Below, in pieces: positions 62,301-64,000 of a DNA stretch of 64,000 bases. A program made the translations under genes and the position numbers. The stretch lies in NCBI GenBank assembly GCA_030323885.1, contig CM059194.1, positions 1,303,889 through 1,367,888 on the forward strand. Direction: 5' to 3'. Every line of letters starts with the position of its first letter. The first letter of the stretch is position 1. The notes below the pieces were generated by a model, which had not been told where the DNA came from, ran no database searches, and saw only the letters and a list, made by a program, of their open reading frames with translations. The DNA comes from Branchipolynoe longqiensis. Its lineage: Eukaryota; Annelida; Polychaeta; Phyllodocida; Polynoidae.

Positions 62301-63610
62301 ATTCTATCAATTATTAATAAAACTTTTCTTTTTCTATGGGAATTTGTTTCCCTTGACCACAAATATATGATTGTGAGCTTTCTAATTTAATGAGTGTCTA
62401 TTGACACATAATTGATTGTCTGCTTTTACATGTAAAAGCGATGGTTTGAACAAAAAACAAACATTTCTTGCCGTGAATATGGCCTATGCTGCCGACACGG
62501 TGGAAAGCAACCACCAATCAATCAATCATCAATCAATCAAACCTCCCTCCTGCTTGAATCTGGCATGTTTTTTTTTTCGTGATGAATTTATTTACCCAGG
62601 TATACACTTATATTGTAACCGCGCGCGGTGGCCTAATCGGTAGAGCGCGGGCCTCGCGCGCGGAAGGTCGGGAGTTCGGTTCTCGGTCGAATCAAAACCA
62701 ATTACTTTTAAATTGATACGTGTCGCTTCCTAGCCTGGCACATGGCATTAATAGGATATGGCAATGACTGGTTAGCTGAGTGTCAGGATAATGTGACTGA
62801 GTCGGATATCAGGTCATGGTGCCAGTGACCTGATTTCCCAGTGAGGCAGCATTATACAGGGATGAAAGATCTCCACGATTTCGCGGATTTGTGGGATTTT
62901 TCCTGTAGCTATAAGTGTATACTAATAAGCTGCACCCGTCCTGATATGACCTTAGATGTTGCCAGGACATAAAACTCCACCAACCAACCGATACATTGTT
63001 TCACGCTGCAGCATACTAATATATGGTGCAAACACCGCAGCACTAGCAGCTTATACTACTAATGCCTTCACGGCGCAGCACTATCAGCGCATACTACTAA
63101 AACGTGCTTCTAACGCCGCAGCACTATCAGCGTATACCGATATGTGATGCAAACGCCGCAGCACTAGCAGCGTATAATACTAATACATGCTTAAACGGCG
63201 CAGCACTATCAGCGTATACCAATATGTATGAAACCTGACTTCTGGGAATTTTCGGCGATTCCCTAACAATGCTAAGCCTATGGGAGAATATCAGCATTTC
63301 CGCTTTTTTCTCGGAGACCACTTTCATCATTGATTATAAAGTCACCATGAGTGTGCACTGTCACAAGTCGGTACCCGTCCTGATATGACATTAGATGTTG
63401 CTAGGACGTAAAACAACCACCAACAACAACTTATATTGTGCTGCTATTTCTTTTAATATGCTTCTTGTTATTTTAAATACACTTTTAGGGTGTTTTTAAA
63501 AGAAAACAAATGTTTCGCTTTGTGTTCTACAGGTGGTTTTTGAGCTGGCGCCTCAGTCTGGAGCAGATCCTCTCCATGGTTGACCAGACGCAGGAGTTCC
63601 AGATGCGCAG
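19146..63610 (+). CDS. FCSK: L-fucose kinase gene, N-terminal half (13 exons, partial gene span)
   Basis: FCSK phosphorylates L-fucose to fucose-1-phosphate in the cytosolic GDP-fucose salvage pathway. Thirteen exons listed separately join without a frame break (51, 129, 73, 98, 81, 120, 184, 137, 159, 126, 99, 119 and 78 nt; about 484 codons). The joined reading follows, in order, blocks I recall from vertebrate FCSK: a TSDVLHS..ILILHM-like start, [46 protein letters not shown], a Ser-rich SYMTS block, P(W).EF, ARLFP and SWRLSLEQ. This is the Fucokinase/fucose-pyrophosphorylase-like domain. The residues before the first exon and the C-terminal GHMP kinase domain are not seen here. Introns run from 508 bp to about 9.6 kb and are filled with mobile DNA. 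Identity rests on remembered family sequence, but thirteen collinear matches with correct splice phases make it very secure. Confidence 0.95.
19555..19930. repeat. Dispersed AT-rich repeat holding a MITE
   Basis: Same family as 7,120-7,200 and 41,820-41,940 (aagtgcatcagtatctaag ... gttttggttttgaaaatt), split by the insertion at 19,616-19,856. Confidence 0.7.
19616..19856. mobile_element. 241-bp MITE with perfect 16-bp TIRs
   Basis: Starts cagggtaggacaataa and ends with the exact inverse. Flanked by taatt on both sides (19,611-19,615 and 19,857-19,861); the related uninterrupted repeats show a single copy of this region, supporting a target-site duplication. Confidence 0.9.
20067..20400 (+). 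mobile_element. SINE-1, full-length-like
   Basis: Head gcgcggtggctgaatcggta, B box region gggactttgattcccgg, full body, tail and (aaac)n end, in the intron between exons a and b. Confidence 0.9.
20680..20830 (-). mobile_element. SINE-1 head half
   Basis: Minus strand, from cctatcctagtaatgccgag to the head ggccatcgca; the tail half is missing. It ends about 35 bp before exon b. Confidence 0.75.
20864..20992 (+). CDS. FCSK: FCSK exon b
   Basis: The 129-nt exon has acceptor tttctttcag and donor gttagc, phase 0 at both ends, 43 codons. It carries [14 protein letters not shown] and [16 protein letters not shown], clear matches to the conserved FCSK blocks that follow exon a. A minus-strand SINE fragment ends about 35 bp upstream of it. 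Confidence 0.95.
21440..22312 (+). mobile_element. SINE-1 interrupted by the PIN-like fragment
   Basis: Body 21,440-21,504 (ggggcagcactataaagtc) resumes at 22,242 (gtgcactgttacaag) and ends in the normal tail. The interruption is a 737-bp insert with 8-bp direct repeats. Confidence 0.85.
21505..22241 (-). pseudogene. PIN/FEN1-like nuclease-family ORF fragment
   Basis: The insert reads open on the minus strand for its whole length, about 245 codons; the frame runs 22,245-21,448 including SINE text at both ends. Motifs: [20 protein letters not shown] near the start, [29 protein letters not shown] and [17 protein letters not shown] recall many uncharacterised multi-copy invertebrate proteins with this series, and the spaced acidic motifs (E.H or D, DTD, GCD) resemble XPG/FEN1/Asteroid-type PIN nucleases; that fold is inference. 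Both ends of the family are missing. It is bounded by ccatgagt direct repeats, so it is a transposed fragment rather than a host exon. It has no stop, so the event is either recent or selected. Confidence 0.7.
22322..22915. repeat. Pentanucleotide satellite (ctcta/ctgta), left block
   Basis: Begins as a nearly pure (ctcta)n run (22,330-22,400) and degrades into ctgta, ctgaa and cggaa variants in 5-bp register. Confidence 0.95.
22916..24609 (+). mobile_element. RTE-like LINE, 5'-truncated, frameshifted
   Basis: Carries RT but no endonuclease. [20 protein letters not shown] entry (23,140), [45 protein letters not shown] (motif A), [14 protein letters not shown] (B), [11 protein letters not shown] (C), [15 protein letters not shown] and a C-terminus [13 protein letters not shown]...[10 protein letters not shown]. 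Frames change at an A-run near 23,400, near 23,605 and in two more places. It ends in (ttga)n at 24,597-24,609, a tail type I associate with RTE. It lies between two blocks of the same pentanucleotide satellite. Confidence 0.88.
24610..25212. repeat. Pentanucleotide satellite, right block
   Basis: Continuation of the 22,322 array (ctgta/ctcta) after the LINE; ends against a SINE-1 tail. Confidence 0.95.
25215..25560 (-). mobile_element. SINE-1, full-length-like
   Basis: Minus strand; tail (ttggagttttacgtcctggc) at the left, head (ggtcatcccgtctgg) at the right. Confidence 0.85.
25662..25885 (+). mobile_element. SINE-2, tail missing
   Basis: Head cagccggacgtagctcaggtggtagagtg, body ccagtggtccacaactag and gcatataaaagaccc, then stops at gagtagactatgtgg. 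Confidence 0.8.
25931..26540 (+). repeat. LTR-like dispersed repeat, copy 1
   Basis: Matches the inverse of 36,545-37,205: ctcttactccgt.tgtgtct, ggcaaggaggca, cctttcttttgttct, tgcagatcccacctt and the ttacgaaccaccca end. A ggtataaatagc box precedes it (25,888) and the other copy has tataaaaag. Pyrimidine-rich with a C-run at 26,389-26,410. A solo LTR is possible but no TG..CA ends were confirmed. Confidence 0.6.
26735..27072 (-). mobile_element. SINE-1, full-length-like
   Basis: Minus strand; tail tggttggttcttggggttc at left, head ggccaccgcgcccggt at right with gcacgtgaggcccgcg. Confidence 0.9.
27073..27394. other. Unassigned intron sequence
   Basis: AT-rich; a weak match to the ttttggttttgaaaat dispersed repeat near 27,085-27,170, otherwise nothing recognised. 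Confidence 0.4.
27395..28115 (+). mobile_element. Non-LTR retroelement 3' fragment, copy 2
   Basis: Same family as 12,315 and 60,280. Reads [20 protein letters not shown] and [16 protein letters not shown] before a (gat)n-type tail. About 120 bp are missing directly after catgaaatg (27,746), a different deletion from copy 1 with the same left edge. Confidence 0.8.
28135..28650 (+). mobile_element. tRNA-like SINE, ~1.6-unit tandem array
   Basis: Unit ~320 bp: gtagt(g)gtctgcactgacc, then a tRNA-like block gcctaggtggtgtaatggttagcac...ctctaggca whose ends pair as an acceptor stem, then tgtacaagct.tgcgctgta and acttacaattccaggggga. The second unit stops at attttcatctcccc. A larger array is at 32,577. 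It ends about 120 bp before exon c. Confidence 0.85.
28768..28840 (+). CDS. FCSK: FCSK exon c
   Basis: The 73-nt exon has acceptor gacacttttag and donor gtaagt, entering in phase 0 and leaving after one base of a codon. It encodes [20 protein letters not shown] followed by PTII; the PPG.WVCSTDM core is a strong match to FCSK. The intron before it is 7.8 kb and holds the PIN-like insertion, an RTE element and several SINEs. Confidence 0.93.
29405..30250 (+). pseudogene. Gag-like N-terminal ORF of the non-autonomous GC-rich element
   Basis: ATG at 29,405 follows the TATA-like box by ~120 bp, and MPRHGKG...GR parallels MPRTRGRRATR of the 6003 gag. [20 protein letters not shown] and HARLDAIE occupy the place of that protein's short helical segment. 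Beyond about 29,650 the text is low-complexity Pro/Ala/Arg and several frames stay open because of base composition. No zinc-binding cluster is present. Whether it is translated is unknown. Confidence 0.5.
30294..31080 (+). repeat. 186-bp tandem array in GC-rich element
   Basis: Units begin tgcccgaggcgcggc at 30,294, 30,481, 30,667 and 30,853 (187, 186, 186 bp) with cagcccagcc linkers. 186 is 62 codons, so the unit is in frame with itself. Confidence 0.9.
31501..32383. other. Unassigned intron sequence
   Basis: No ORF, SINE, TIR or tandem repeat recognised. Contains a tgtgtgtgtgt stretch near 32,230 and ordinary AT-rich text. Confidence 0.5.
32384..33602. mobile_element. 579-bp-family MITE interrupted by tRNA-like array
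   Basis: Left end aatagactacatcaccattc and right end ggaaccgtgatctcgtctat match the termini of 8,874-9,452, as does the flanking interior (ctgggtgcagctatgaaatg). The middle is split by the array at 32,577-33,400. Confidence 0.85.
32577..33400 (+). mobile_element. tRNA-like SINE, ~2.6-unit tandem array
   Basis: Two full ~321-bp units (32,577 and 32,898) and a partial third ending at tcatcacccccacgaca. tRNA-like block gcctaggtggtgtaatggtt...tctaggca in each. Flanked by atatt on both sides; the uninterrupted MITE at 9,059-9,072 has this sequence once, supporting a 5-bp target-site duplication. Confidence 0.9.
33603..34167. other. Unassigned intron sequence
   Basis: AT-rich, no repeat or ORF recognised apart from short open frames. 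It leads directly into the 71-bp array. Confidence 0.5.
34168..36435 (+). repeat. 71-bp tandem array built from the exon d 3' splice site
   Basis: Thirty-two occurrences of ccaccttacag at 71-bp spacing (AG ends at 34,199, 34,270 ... 36,325, 36,396; two units are 69 bp). Each unit is 32 nt of intron end (atggtagtaaacatctgatg + tccaccttacag) and 39 nt corresponding to the start of exon d (acggggcgatattccgcaat + gaggacgtgtgtgtgttga). The last unit runs into the true exon. 71 is not a multiple of three and a TGA is met in the second unit read, so upstream acceptors are not productive. Confidence 0.95.
36397..36494 (+). CDS. FCSK: FCSK exon d, preceded by 31 copies of its own acceptor
   Basis: The 98-nt exon has acceptor ccaccttacag and donor gtgagt. 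With the one base carried from exon c it reads 33 codons beginning [20 protein letters not shown] and including [13 protein letters not shown]; the HGVY region matches FCSK. Its first 39 nt plus the last 32 nt of the intron are the unit of the tandem array immediately upstream. Only this last acceptor is followed by the complete exon; using any upstream copy reaches a stop in the next unit. Exon assignment follows from phase and family match. Confidence 0.92.
36545..37205 (-). repeat. LTR-like dispersed repeat, copy 2
   Basis: Inverse of 25,931-26,540. It begins about 50 bp after exon d. Contains tataaaaag on the minus strand (about 37,100) and a G-run at 37,203-37,214. Confidence 0.6.
37288..37925. 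repeat. 21-bp minisatellite (ttgctaattgactggttctgt)
   Basis: About 30 units with occasional indels, ending about 10 bp before the acceptor of exon e. Confidence 0.95.
37935..38015 (+). CDS. FCSK: FCSK exon e
   Basis: The 81-nt exon has acceptor ttctccag and donor gtaagt, phase 0 at both ends, 27 codons starting [18 protein letters not shown]. It aligns with the variable segment between HGVY and the GV.FFS block of FCSK. It begins about 10 bp after the end of a 21-bp minisatellite, so the minisatellite occupies the branch-point and polypyrimidine neighbourhood. Confidence 0.88.
38053..38310 (+). mobile_element. SINE-1, tail missing
   Basis: Head ccggactcagtggccgaatg with a damaged B box, body to gcgcactgac. 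Confidence 0.8.
38757..39100 (+). mobile_element. SINE-1, full-length-like
   Basis: One of the best copies: head gggcgcagtggccaaatcgg, B box gagtttggttcccgg, body, tail with a small internal duplication (cttattgttag), then (caac)n. Confidence 0.9.
39160..39279 (+). CDS. FCSK: FCSK exon f
   Basis: The 120-nt exon has acceptor tcggcag and donor gtgagc, phase 0, 40 codons. It carries [16 protein letters not shown] and [15 protein letters not shown], one of the most strongly conserved FCSK blocks. Confidence 0.95.
39335..39675 (+). mobile_element. SINE-2, full-length-like
   Basis: Head ggagcgggacatagctcacg, body ccagtggtccacaactggtt and gcatataaaagaccc, tail gaccatatgtttgatgtcca ... cgttaaataaaacaagc and (tttac)n. 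Confidence 0.9.
39690..39910. repeat. Dispersed 'cttgaaaagccttgaa' repeat
   Basis: Contains ggaaagtcttgaaaagcctt and cctatcaaaaacag. Related stretches at 41,620-41,740, 42,290-42,400, 50,910-51,180, 54,885-55,000, 55,265-55,335 and 55,600-55,925. Confidence 0.7.
39911..40324. other. Unassigned intron sequence
   Basis: No coding or repeat signal recognised, apart from a short fragment of cttgaattccatatcttcac (40,290-40,310) belonging to the cttgaa repeat family. Confidence 0.4.
40325..41375. repeat. ~50-bp minisatellite (ggttggtagacaaccattc)
   Basis: About 21 units of tatcaaggttggtagacaac + cattcccttcggatatctcacttctg(tgg). Outer units are more diverged (gataacaacattaggtgaca). Units from 40,700 to 41,240 are most uniform. 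Confidence 0.95.
41376..42479. repeat. Mixed dispersed repeats before exon g
   Basis: Cttgaa-family fragments (41,620-41,740 and 42,290-42,400) and an inverted member of the ttttggttttgaaaatttga family (41,820-41,940). No ORF of interest. A gttgtt run precedes the exon g acceptor. Confidence 0.55.
42480..42663 (+). CDS. FCSK: FCSK exon g
   Basis: The 184-nt exon has acceptor tgccttcag and donor gtgagt and leaves one base of a split codon. It begins [20 protein letters not shown] and ends in [13 protein letters not shown], matching the LSLFFD..L and LWRELR blocks of FCSK. The donor cct|gtgagt was chosen because the leftover T completes a TGT codon with exon h and keeps the frame. Confidence 0.93.
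42745..42885. repeat. 18-bp minisatellite (gatttgggctatttcgtg)
   Basis: Seven units just after the exon g donor; variants tttggct and tgggcca. Confidence 0.9.
43090..44312 (+). pseudogene. DIRS1-like gag region
   Basis: An acidic then Lys/Arg-rich start ([29 protein letters not shown]) changes frame near 43,285 into an ORF ending 43,935 with [38 protein letters not shown] and [21 protein letters not shown] third frame holds [10 protein letters not shown] and a Gly/Arg-rich tail. This layout resembles ORF1 of DIRS1-type elements. The downstream RT entry is at 45,204, after an RTE insertion. Confidence 0.65.
44323..45203 (+). mobile_element. RTE-like LINE, 5'-truncated, open frame
   Basis: Nearly identical to the 3' half of 22,916-24,609. 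Open for 287 codons (44,332-45,195): [66 protein letters not shown]. It lacks the [16 protein letters not shown] segment of the other copy. Ends (ttga)n. Flanked by atcctagctga on both sides (44,313-44,323 and after 45,200), a target-site duplication. Confidence 0.92.
45204..45473 (+). pseudogene. DIRS1-like RT N-terminus, truncated
   Basis: Reads [20 protein letters not shown] and, across a frame change, [28 protein letters not shown] text, the entry to a DIRS1-type RT. It stops at an abrupt junction with FCSK-derived sequence at about 45,470, just before the position of the VDLKDAYY motif seen at 1-60. Confidence 0.7.
45470..45626 (+). pseudogene. Displaced partial copy of FCSK exon j and its donor
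   Basis: Matches 53,943-54,098 closely: the last ~59 nt of exon j (ggttggacaacac ... ttttagtaatacttggcatc), the donor ggtaagtacattaac, intron start and the SINE-tail remnant to aaccaaccaaccatg. One base is missing (gactttgtcacg versus gacttgtcacg), which would shift the frame, and the acceptor is absent, so it is not an exon. Confidence 0.95.
45627..46018. other. Possible pogo/Tigger-type TIR and unassigned sequence
   Basis: tacagtaaaacctctctaac at 45,627 looks like the end of a pogo/Tigger-class DNA transposon (ta target, cagtaaaacctct terminus). No second terminus or transposase was found; the rest is unassigned. Confidence 0.45.
46019..46104. repeat. (AT)n microsatellite
   Basis: Over 80 bp of nearly pure ta dinucleotide. 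Confidence 0.98.
46783..47589 (+). CDS. Gag-like protein of Ngaro-like element
   Basis: Open from 46,702; the first plausible start is ATG 46,783 ([10 protein letters not shown]). A charged coiled-coil-like segment ([20 protein letters not shown]), an Arg/Ser-rich stretch, a central domain ([38 protein letters not shown]) and a C-terminal Cys/His cluster: [30 protein letters not shown]. The spacing recalls the gag-like ORF of the GC-rich element, though the proteins are otherwise unlike. About 269 codons, intact. Probable nucleic-acid-binding particle protein. Confidence 0.75.
   Translation: MAENQVKEEVRAMGATDDRESEDEQELQKRVDALEKKRRVAELLQRRDALEDELRKMDVSAKERGRCRSGHARRCTRRRRSSSSSSGSRTPSTERRRQRKWTLKHYPLDRKQIKKLNAYELIEANCAWFSDTGGYDDPESCHAMLSHISYLCTKAKFNNFNNTAHVAYDTVVRKLAQRQGFTAFASGNSDLALRHYAFENIKDTKKSSVDSSRSSNVSSKLFTRDGKKPCFAHNSDSGCVRDEKTCDFGHWCSRCGSRSHKRSSCRRD
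47719..49588 (+). pseudogene. RT and RNase H of Ngaro-like element, one in-frame stop
   Basis: Open 47,719-49,416 (565 codons): [35 protein letters not shown] (motif A), [13 protein letters not shown] (B), [10 protein letters not shown] (C, LDDF), [10 protein letters not shown], then RNase H with [29 protein letters not shown] and [19 protein letters not shown] at 49,414 interrupts, and the same frame continues through [20 protein letters not shown] and LSRW to 49,588. The N-terminal ~150 residues may hold an aspartic-protease-like remnant, but I see no DTG. One stop apart, it looks intact. Confidence 0.88.
49594..50585 (+). pseudogene. Tyrosine recombinase of Ngaro-like element, broken
   Basis: Open to 50,196: [52 protein letters not shown] (probable first catalytic Arg). 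A 22-bp tandem duplication at about 50,164-50,208 (ttcctatagcggtgatgaaaaa) shifts the frame; later come a TGA (50,357), [20 protein letters not shown] (HxxR) and, after another shift, [10 protein letters not shown] with the probable nucleophile Tyr. Disabled copy. Confidence 0.85.
50877..51387. repeat. Dispersed 'cttgaaaagccttgaa' repeat and flank
   Basis: 50,910-51,180 is a good copy of the family (aagtcttgacaagtcttcaa ... cttgaattccatatcttcac). From 51,181 to 51,387 nothing recognised. Confidence 0.65.
51388..51520 (-). mobile_element. SINE-1 tail half, minus strand
   Basis: gttgttttacgtcctagcaa ... cactgggaaatcaggc; head missing. Confidence 0.8.
51672..52105 (+). mobile_element. SINE-1 copy followed by a second SINE-1 tail
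   Basis: Head tggatgcaatgaccgaatcg, B box gggagtttgtctccc, full body and tail to 52,010; a second head-less copy (agtggtgcagcactataaag) reaches 52,105. Confidence 0.85.
52242..52378 (+). CDS. FCSK: FCSK exon h
   Basis: The 137-nt exon has acceptor caatcttgcag and donor gttaga. Joined to exon g it reads [20 protein letters not shown] and onward to the donor, matching the SSGSYSYMTS block of FCSK. A short (CAAT)n tract lies in the acceptor region instead of a conventional polypyrimidine run. The intron before it, 9.6 kb, contains the DIRS1-like, RTE and Ngaro-like insertions and the exon j duplicate. Confidence 0.9.
52405..52935. repeat. Dispersed repeat downstream of exon h
   Basis: Shares agttgagttttatttaacca, gcgatcttccacccaagcga-like text and acttatgcaaaatac.ttgtt with 63,622-63,870, which follows exon m. 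The later part (catatgtccctgtatgacat ... caggacaaatgatg) is also shared. Confidence 0.75.
52936..53208. other. Unassigned intron sequence
   Basis: Contains text similar to 38,690-38,760 in inverse (gatgcaccggtcttccagcc). Otherwise unremarkable. Confidence 0.4.
53209..53367 (+). CDS. FCSK: FCSK exon i
   Basis: The 159-nt exon has acceptor tttttccag and donor gtaagc, phase 0, 53 codons. It encodes [20 protein letters not shown] and then a [10 protein letters not shown]...[10 protein letters not shown] segment. Alternating small/hydrophobic residues resemble the left-handed beta-helix-like repeats of nucleotidyltransferase-type domains, and the order fits the [20 protein letters not shown] stretch of FCSK. 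Confidence 0.92.
53385..53712 (+). mobile_element. SINE-1, full-length-like
   Basis: Head gcgggatgtccgtcttccgt (damaged A box), body and tail to (caac)n; sits in the 508-bp intron between exons i and j and makes up most of it. Confidence 0.8.
53876..54001 (+). CDS. FCSK: FCSK exon j
   Basis: The 126-nt exon has acceptor ttgcacacag and donor gtaagt, phase 0, 42 codons beginning [20 protein letters not shown] and ending in [12 protein letters not shown]. It corresponds to the FCSK segment before the PW.EF block. The last ~59 nt and the following intron start are duplicated at 45,470-45,626. Confidence 0.9.
54100..54594. other. Unassigned intron sequence
   Basis: No repeat or coding signal recognised; a ggggggg tract near 54,345. 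Confidence 0.4.
54595..54830 (+). mobile_element. SINE-1, head damaged
   Basis: Begins in the head (gtttcctgtgcggaaggtcg), body complete, tail short. Confidence 0.8.
54885..55335. repeat. Fragments of the 'cttgaaaagg' dispersed repeat
   Basis: 54,885-55,000 and 55,265-55,335 carry cttgaaaaggccttgaattt-like text; the part between is unassigned. Confidence 0.55.
55395..55493 (+). CDS. FCSK: FCSK exon k
   Basis: The 99-nt exon has acceptor aaaaaaatag and donor gtaaga, phase 0, 33 codons. [20 protein letters not shown] followed by EDIWSSDV matches the GTYLNVPWSEFF...WDLW block of FCSK. The acceptor has an A-run just before its AG, with the pyrimidine tract further upstream. Confidence 0.93.
55600..56015. 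repeat. 'cttgaaaagcc' repeat abutting a SINE-2 tail
   Basis: 55,600-55,925 is the dispersed repeat with a threefold ~57-bp internal duplication (gcctattttggctaattagt); 55,926-56,015 is the tail of SINE-2 (gaccatatgtttgacgtcca ... catcgttaaatataaac). It ends about 45 bp before exon l. Confidence 0.75.
56062..56180 (+). CDS. FCSK: FCSK exon l
   Basis: The 119-nt exon has acceptor gttcaacag and donor gtgagt and leaves two bases of a codon. It begins [20 protein letters not shown] and includes NDILWF, matching the LPSARLFPV...DLLWM blocks of FCSK. Confidence 0.93.
56280..56372. repeat. (TA)n microsatellite
   Basis: Follows a SINE-1 tail remnant (56,212-56,265); interrupted by gtata and cata steps. 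Confidence 0.95.
57121..57794. other. 3' untranslated part of the minus-strand Ngaro-like element
   Basis: 57,125-57,180 (ggcccgaacccagccaaaga, then an A/G-rich tract) pairs in inverse with 50,590-50,690 of the plus copy. The rest to 57,794 is not shared with the plus copy and holds no recognised feature. Confidence 0.55.
57795..58751 (-). pseudogene. Tyrosine recombinase of minus-strand Ngaro-like element
   Basis: [40 protein letters not shown], then a frame change near 58,430 into [48 protein letters not shown] and, past a stop near 57,955, [20 protein letters not shown] and [11 protein letters not shown]. The probable first catalytic Arg (LLRKCQL in the other copy) is Cys here. Inactive. 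Confidence 0.82.
58894..59205 (+). mobile_element. SINE-1, short body
   Basis: Head gacgagatggccgaatgagt, B box gggttcgaaccct, and a body lacking the caatgacttaaa segment; tail and (caac)n complete. Confidence 0.85.
59262..59450 (+). mobile_element. SINE-1, head missing
   Basis: Begins ggtttgcttagtgtcaggat; tail complete. Confidence 0.8.
59451..60270. other. Unassigned intron sequence
   Basis: A C-run then A-run at 59,480-59,512, a threefold tatctgcttac repeat at 59,748-59,785, C/G-rich text at 60,020-60,110. No ORF or known repeat recognised. Confidence 0.45.
60280..61118 (+). mobile_element. Non-LTR retroelement 3' fragment, copy 3 (longest)
   Basis: Full version of the fragments at 12,315 and 27,395. 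After catgaaatg (60,612) comes the segment missing in the others, leading into [20 protein letters not shown] ... [20 protein letters not shown] ... [14 protein letters not shown], the C-terminus of a LINE RT polyprotein, and a (gat)n tail. Open reading 60,737-61,069. Confidence 0.82.
61119..61840. other. Unassigned intron sequence
   Basis: No coding or repeat signal recognised; an aataat run at 61,330. Confidence 0.45.
61845..62178. repeat. Polypyrimidine minisatellite (ctccctctcctcctttttct)
   Basis: Units of about 30 and 59 bp alternating tctccctgtcctccctcttc and ctccctctcctcctttttct, pure pyrimidine on the + strand apart from tg steps. Confidence 0.95.
62222..62545 (+). mobile_element. 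Dispersed repeat with (atca)n end, second copy
   Basis: Inverse of 18,361-18,668, including the cttttacatgtaaaag palindrome (62,422-62,440). Confidence 0.75.
62618..62980 (+). mobile_element. SINE-1 with internal replacement
   Basis: Excellent head (gcgcgcggtggcctaatcgg, B box gagttcggttctcgg) and body to ggcagcattata; about 75 bp of unrelated sequence (62,858-62,935) replaces the next part before the tail. Confidence 0.85.
63000..63225. repeat. ~55-65-bp minisatellite (cgccgcagcactatcagcgtata)
   Basis: Five units with alternating actagcag/actatcag; inserted between a SINE tail and the next SINE remnant. Confidence 0.85.
63335..63425 (+). mobile_element. SINE-1 tail
   Basis: ataaagtcaccatgagtgtg to (caac)n; head and body absent. 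Confidence 0.8.
63533..63610 (+). CDS. FCSK: FCSK exon m (last exon seen)
   Basis: The 78-nt exon has acceptor gttctacag and donor gtagga. With two bases from exon l it reads [20 protein letters not shown] and on to QEFQMR, matching the SWRLSWEQL helix of FCSK. Translation continues beyond the window; the GHMP kinase domain is still to come. Confidence 0.93.
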
Positions 63611-63621
63611 GTAGGAGCGTA

Positions 63622-63870
63622 TTGAGTTGAGTTTTATTTAACCACACACATGGAGTAACATACCTGTATGGCGGCCCCAAGGGATGATCTTCCAGCTGAG
63701 CAACCAACGTTTCATTAAAGTTCATACTTATGCAAAATACGTTGTTATAACAAATCGGCATTTGAAATCTTTACTAGAATCATACATGTCCCTCTATTTA
63801 TACATATCTATGTAAGTATTTCCCATGCGTATATATACAAATGCCACAGGACAAGTGATGTCAAGTTATA
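63622..63870. repeat. Dispersed repeat downstream of exon m
   Basis: Second copy of the 52,405 family. It starts about a dozen bases after the exon m donor. Confidence 0.75.
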
Positions 63871-63934
63871 TTTTCTTGAAGATTTATACTGTCTATCATG
63901 GATAAGTCTGAATAGACTTGTTTTCACCATTAGA

Positions 63935-64000
63935 CAGTTTGTCGAGAGAAAGCCCGAGCCTACACTTTTACCGACCCAAGGGATTTTTAACCTCCTACAC
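63935..64000. repeat. Repeat fragment shared with 21,235-21,310
   Basis: gagaaagcccgagcctacac and accgacccaagggattttta are nearly identical at both places; runs off the window. Confidence 0.75.

Noticed and set aside
62618..62700. Genuine tRNA gene
   Set aside because: A and B boxes are present but the block is the head of a repeated ~350-bp SINE with a fixed body and tail, and cloverleaf pairing is poor.

Overview
This window is animal nuclear DNA: a repeat-choked stretch of one intron-rich gene, with no bacterial or organellar features. I read one host gene. Thirteen coding exons on the + strand (19,146-63,610), all with AG/GT borders and mutually consistent phases, encode about 484 residues of the N-terminal (fucose-pyrophosphorylase-like) half of L-fucose kinase (FCSK/FUK). 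The first exons and the C-terminal GHMP kinase half lie outside the window or were not recognised. Everything else is transposons, satellites and their remnants. Several tRNA-headed SINE families and the mix of DIRS/Ngaro-type, RTE-type and MITE elements suggest a lophotrochozoan, most likely a mollusc; this is an inference from repeat types I recall, not proof.

Layout. 1-7.1 kb: a DIRS1-like reverse transcriptase is split by a very GC-rich tyrosine-recombinase (YR) retrotransposon (206-6258, minus strand) that keeps the diagnostic split direct repeats A1-ORFs-B1-A2-B2; a LINE fragment follows. 7.1-19.1 kb: SINEs, two related terminal-inverted-repeat elements carrying a ~210-bp satellite and nested MITEs, a 30-bp minisatellite, a ~30-bp AT-rich minisatellite and SINE-tail arrays. 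19.1-36.5 kb: FCSK exons 1-4 separated by SINEs, a captured PIN-like nuclease ORF fragment, an RTE LINE embedded in a pentanucleotide satellite, a GC-rich non-autonomous relative of the first YR element (29.0-31.5 kb), tRNA-like tandem arrays, and a 71-bp tandem array that is itself made from the 3' splice site and first 39 nt of exon 4. 36.5-52.2 kb: exons 5-7, minisatellites, a second DIRS1-like element interrupted by an RTE copy with target-site duplication, a displaced partial copy of FCSK exon 10, and a Ngaro/PAT-like YR retrotransposon (46.5-50.9 kb). 52.2-64 kb: exons 8-13 with SINEs, a second truncated Ngaro-like element on the minus strand retaining B1-A2-B2, LINE 3' fragments and more dispersed repeats.

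The host exons are intact in frame, whereas almost every transposon ORF carries frameshifts, many of them at G/C or A homopolymers. The observations I rate highest are the amplified 3' splice site in front of exon 4, the complete split-direct-repeat architecture of the GC-rich element with its palindromic core, the 8-bp-flanked PIN-like insertion, and the exon 10 fragment copied into intron 7.
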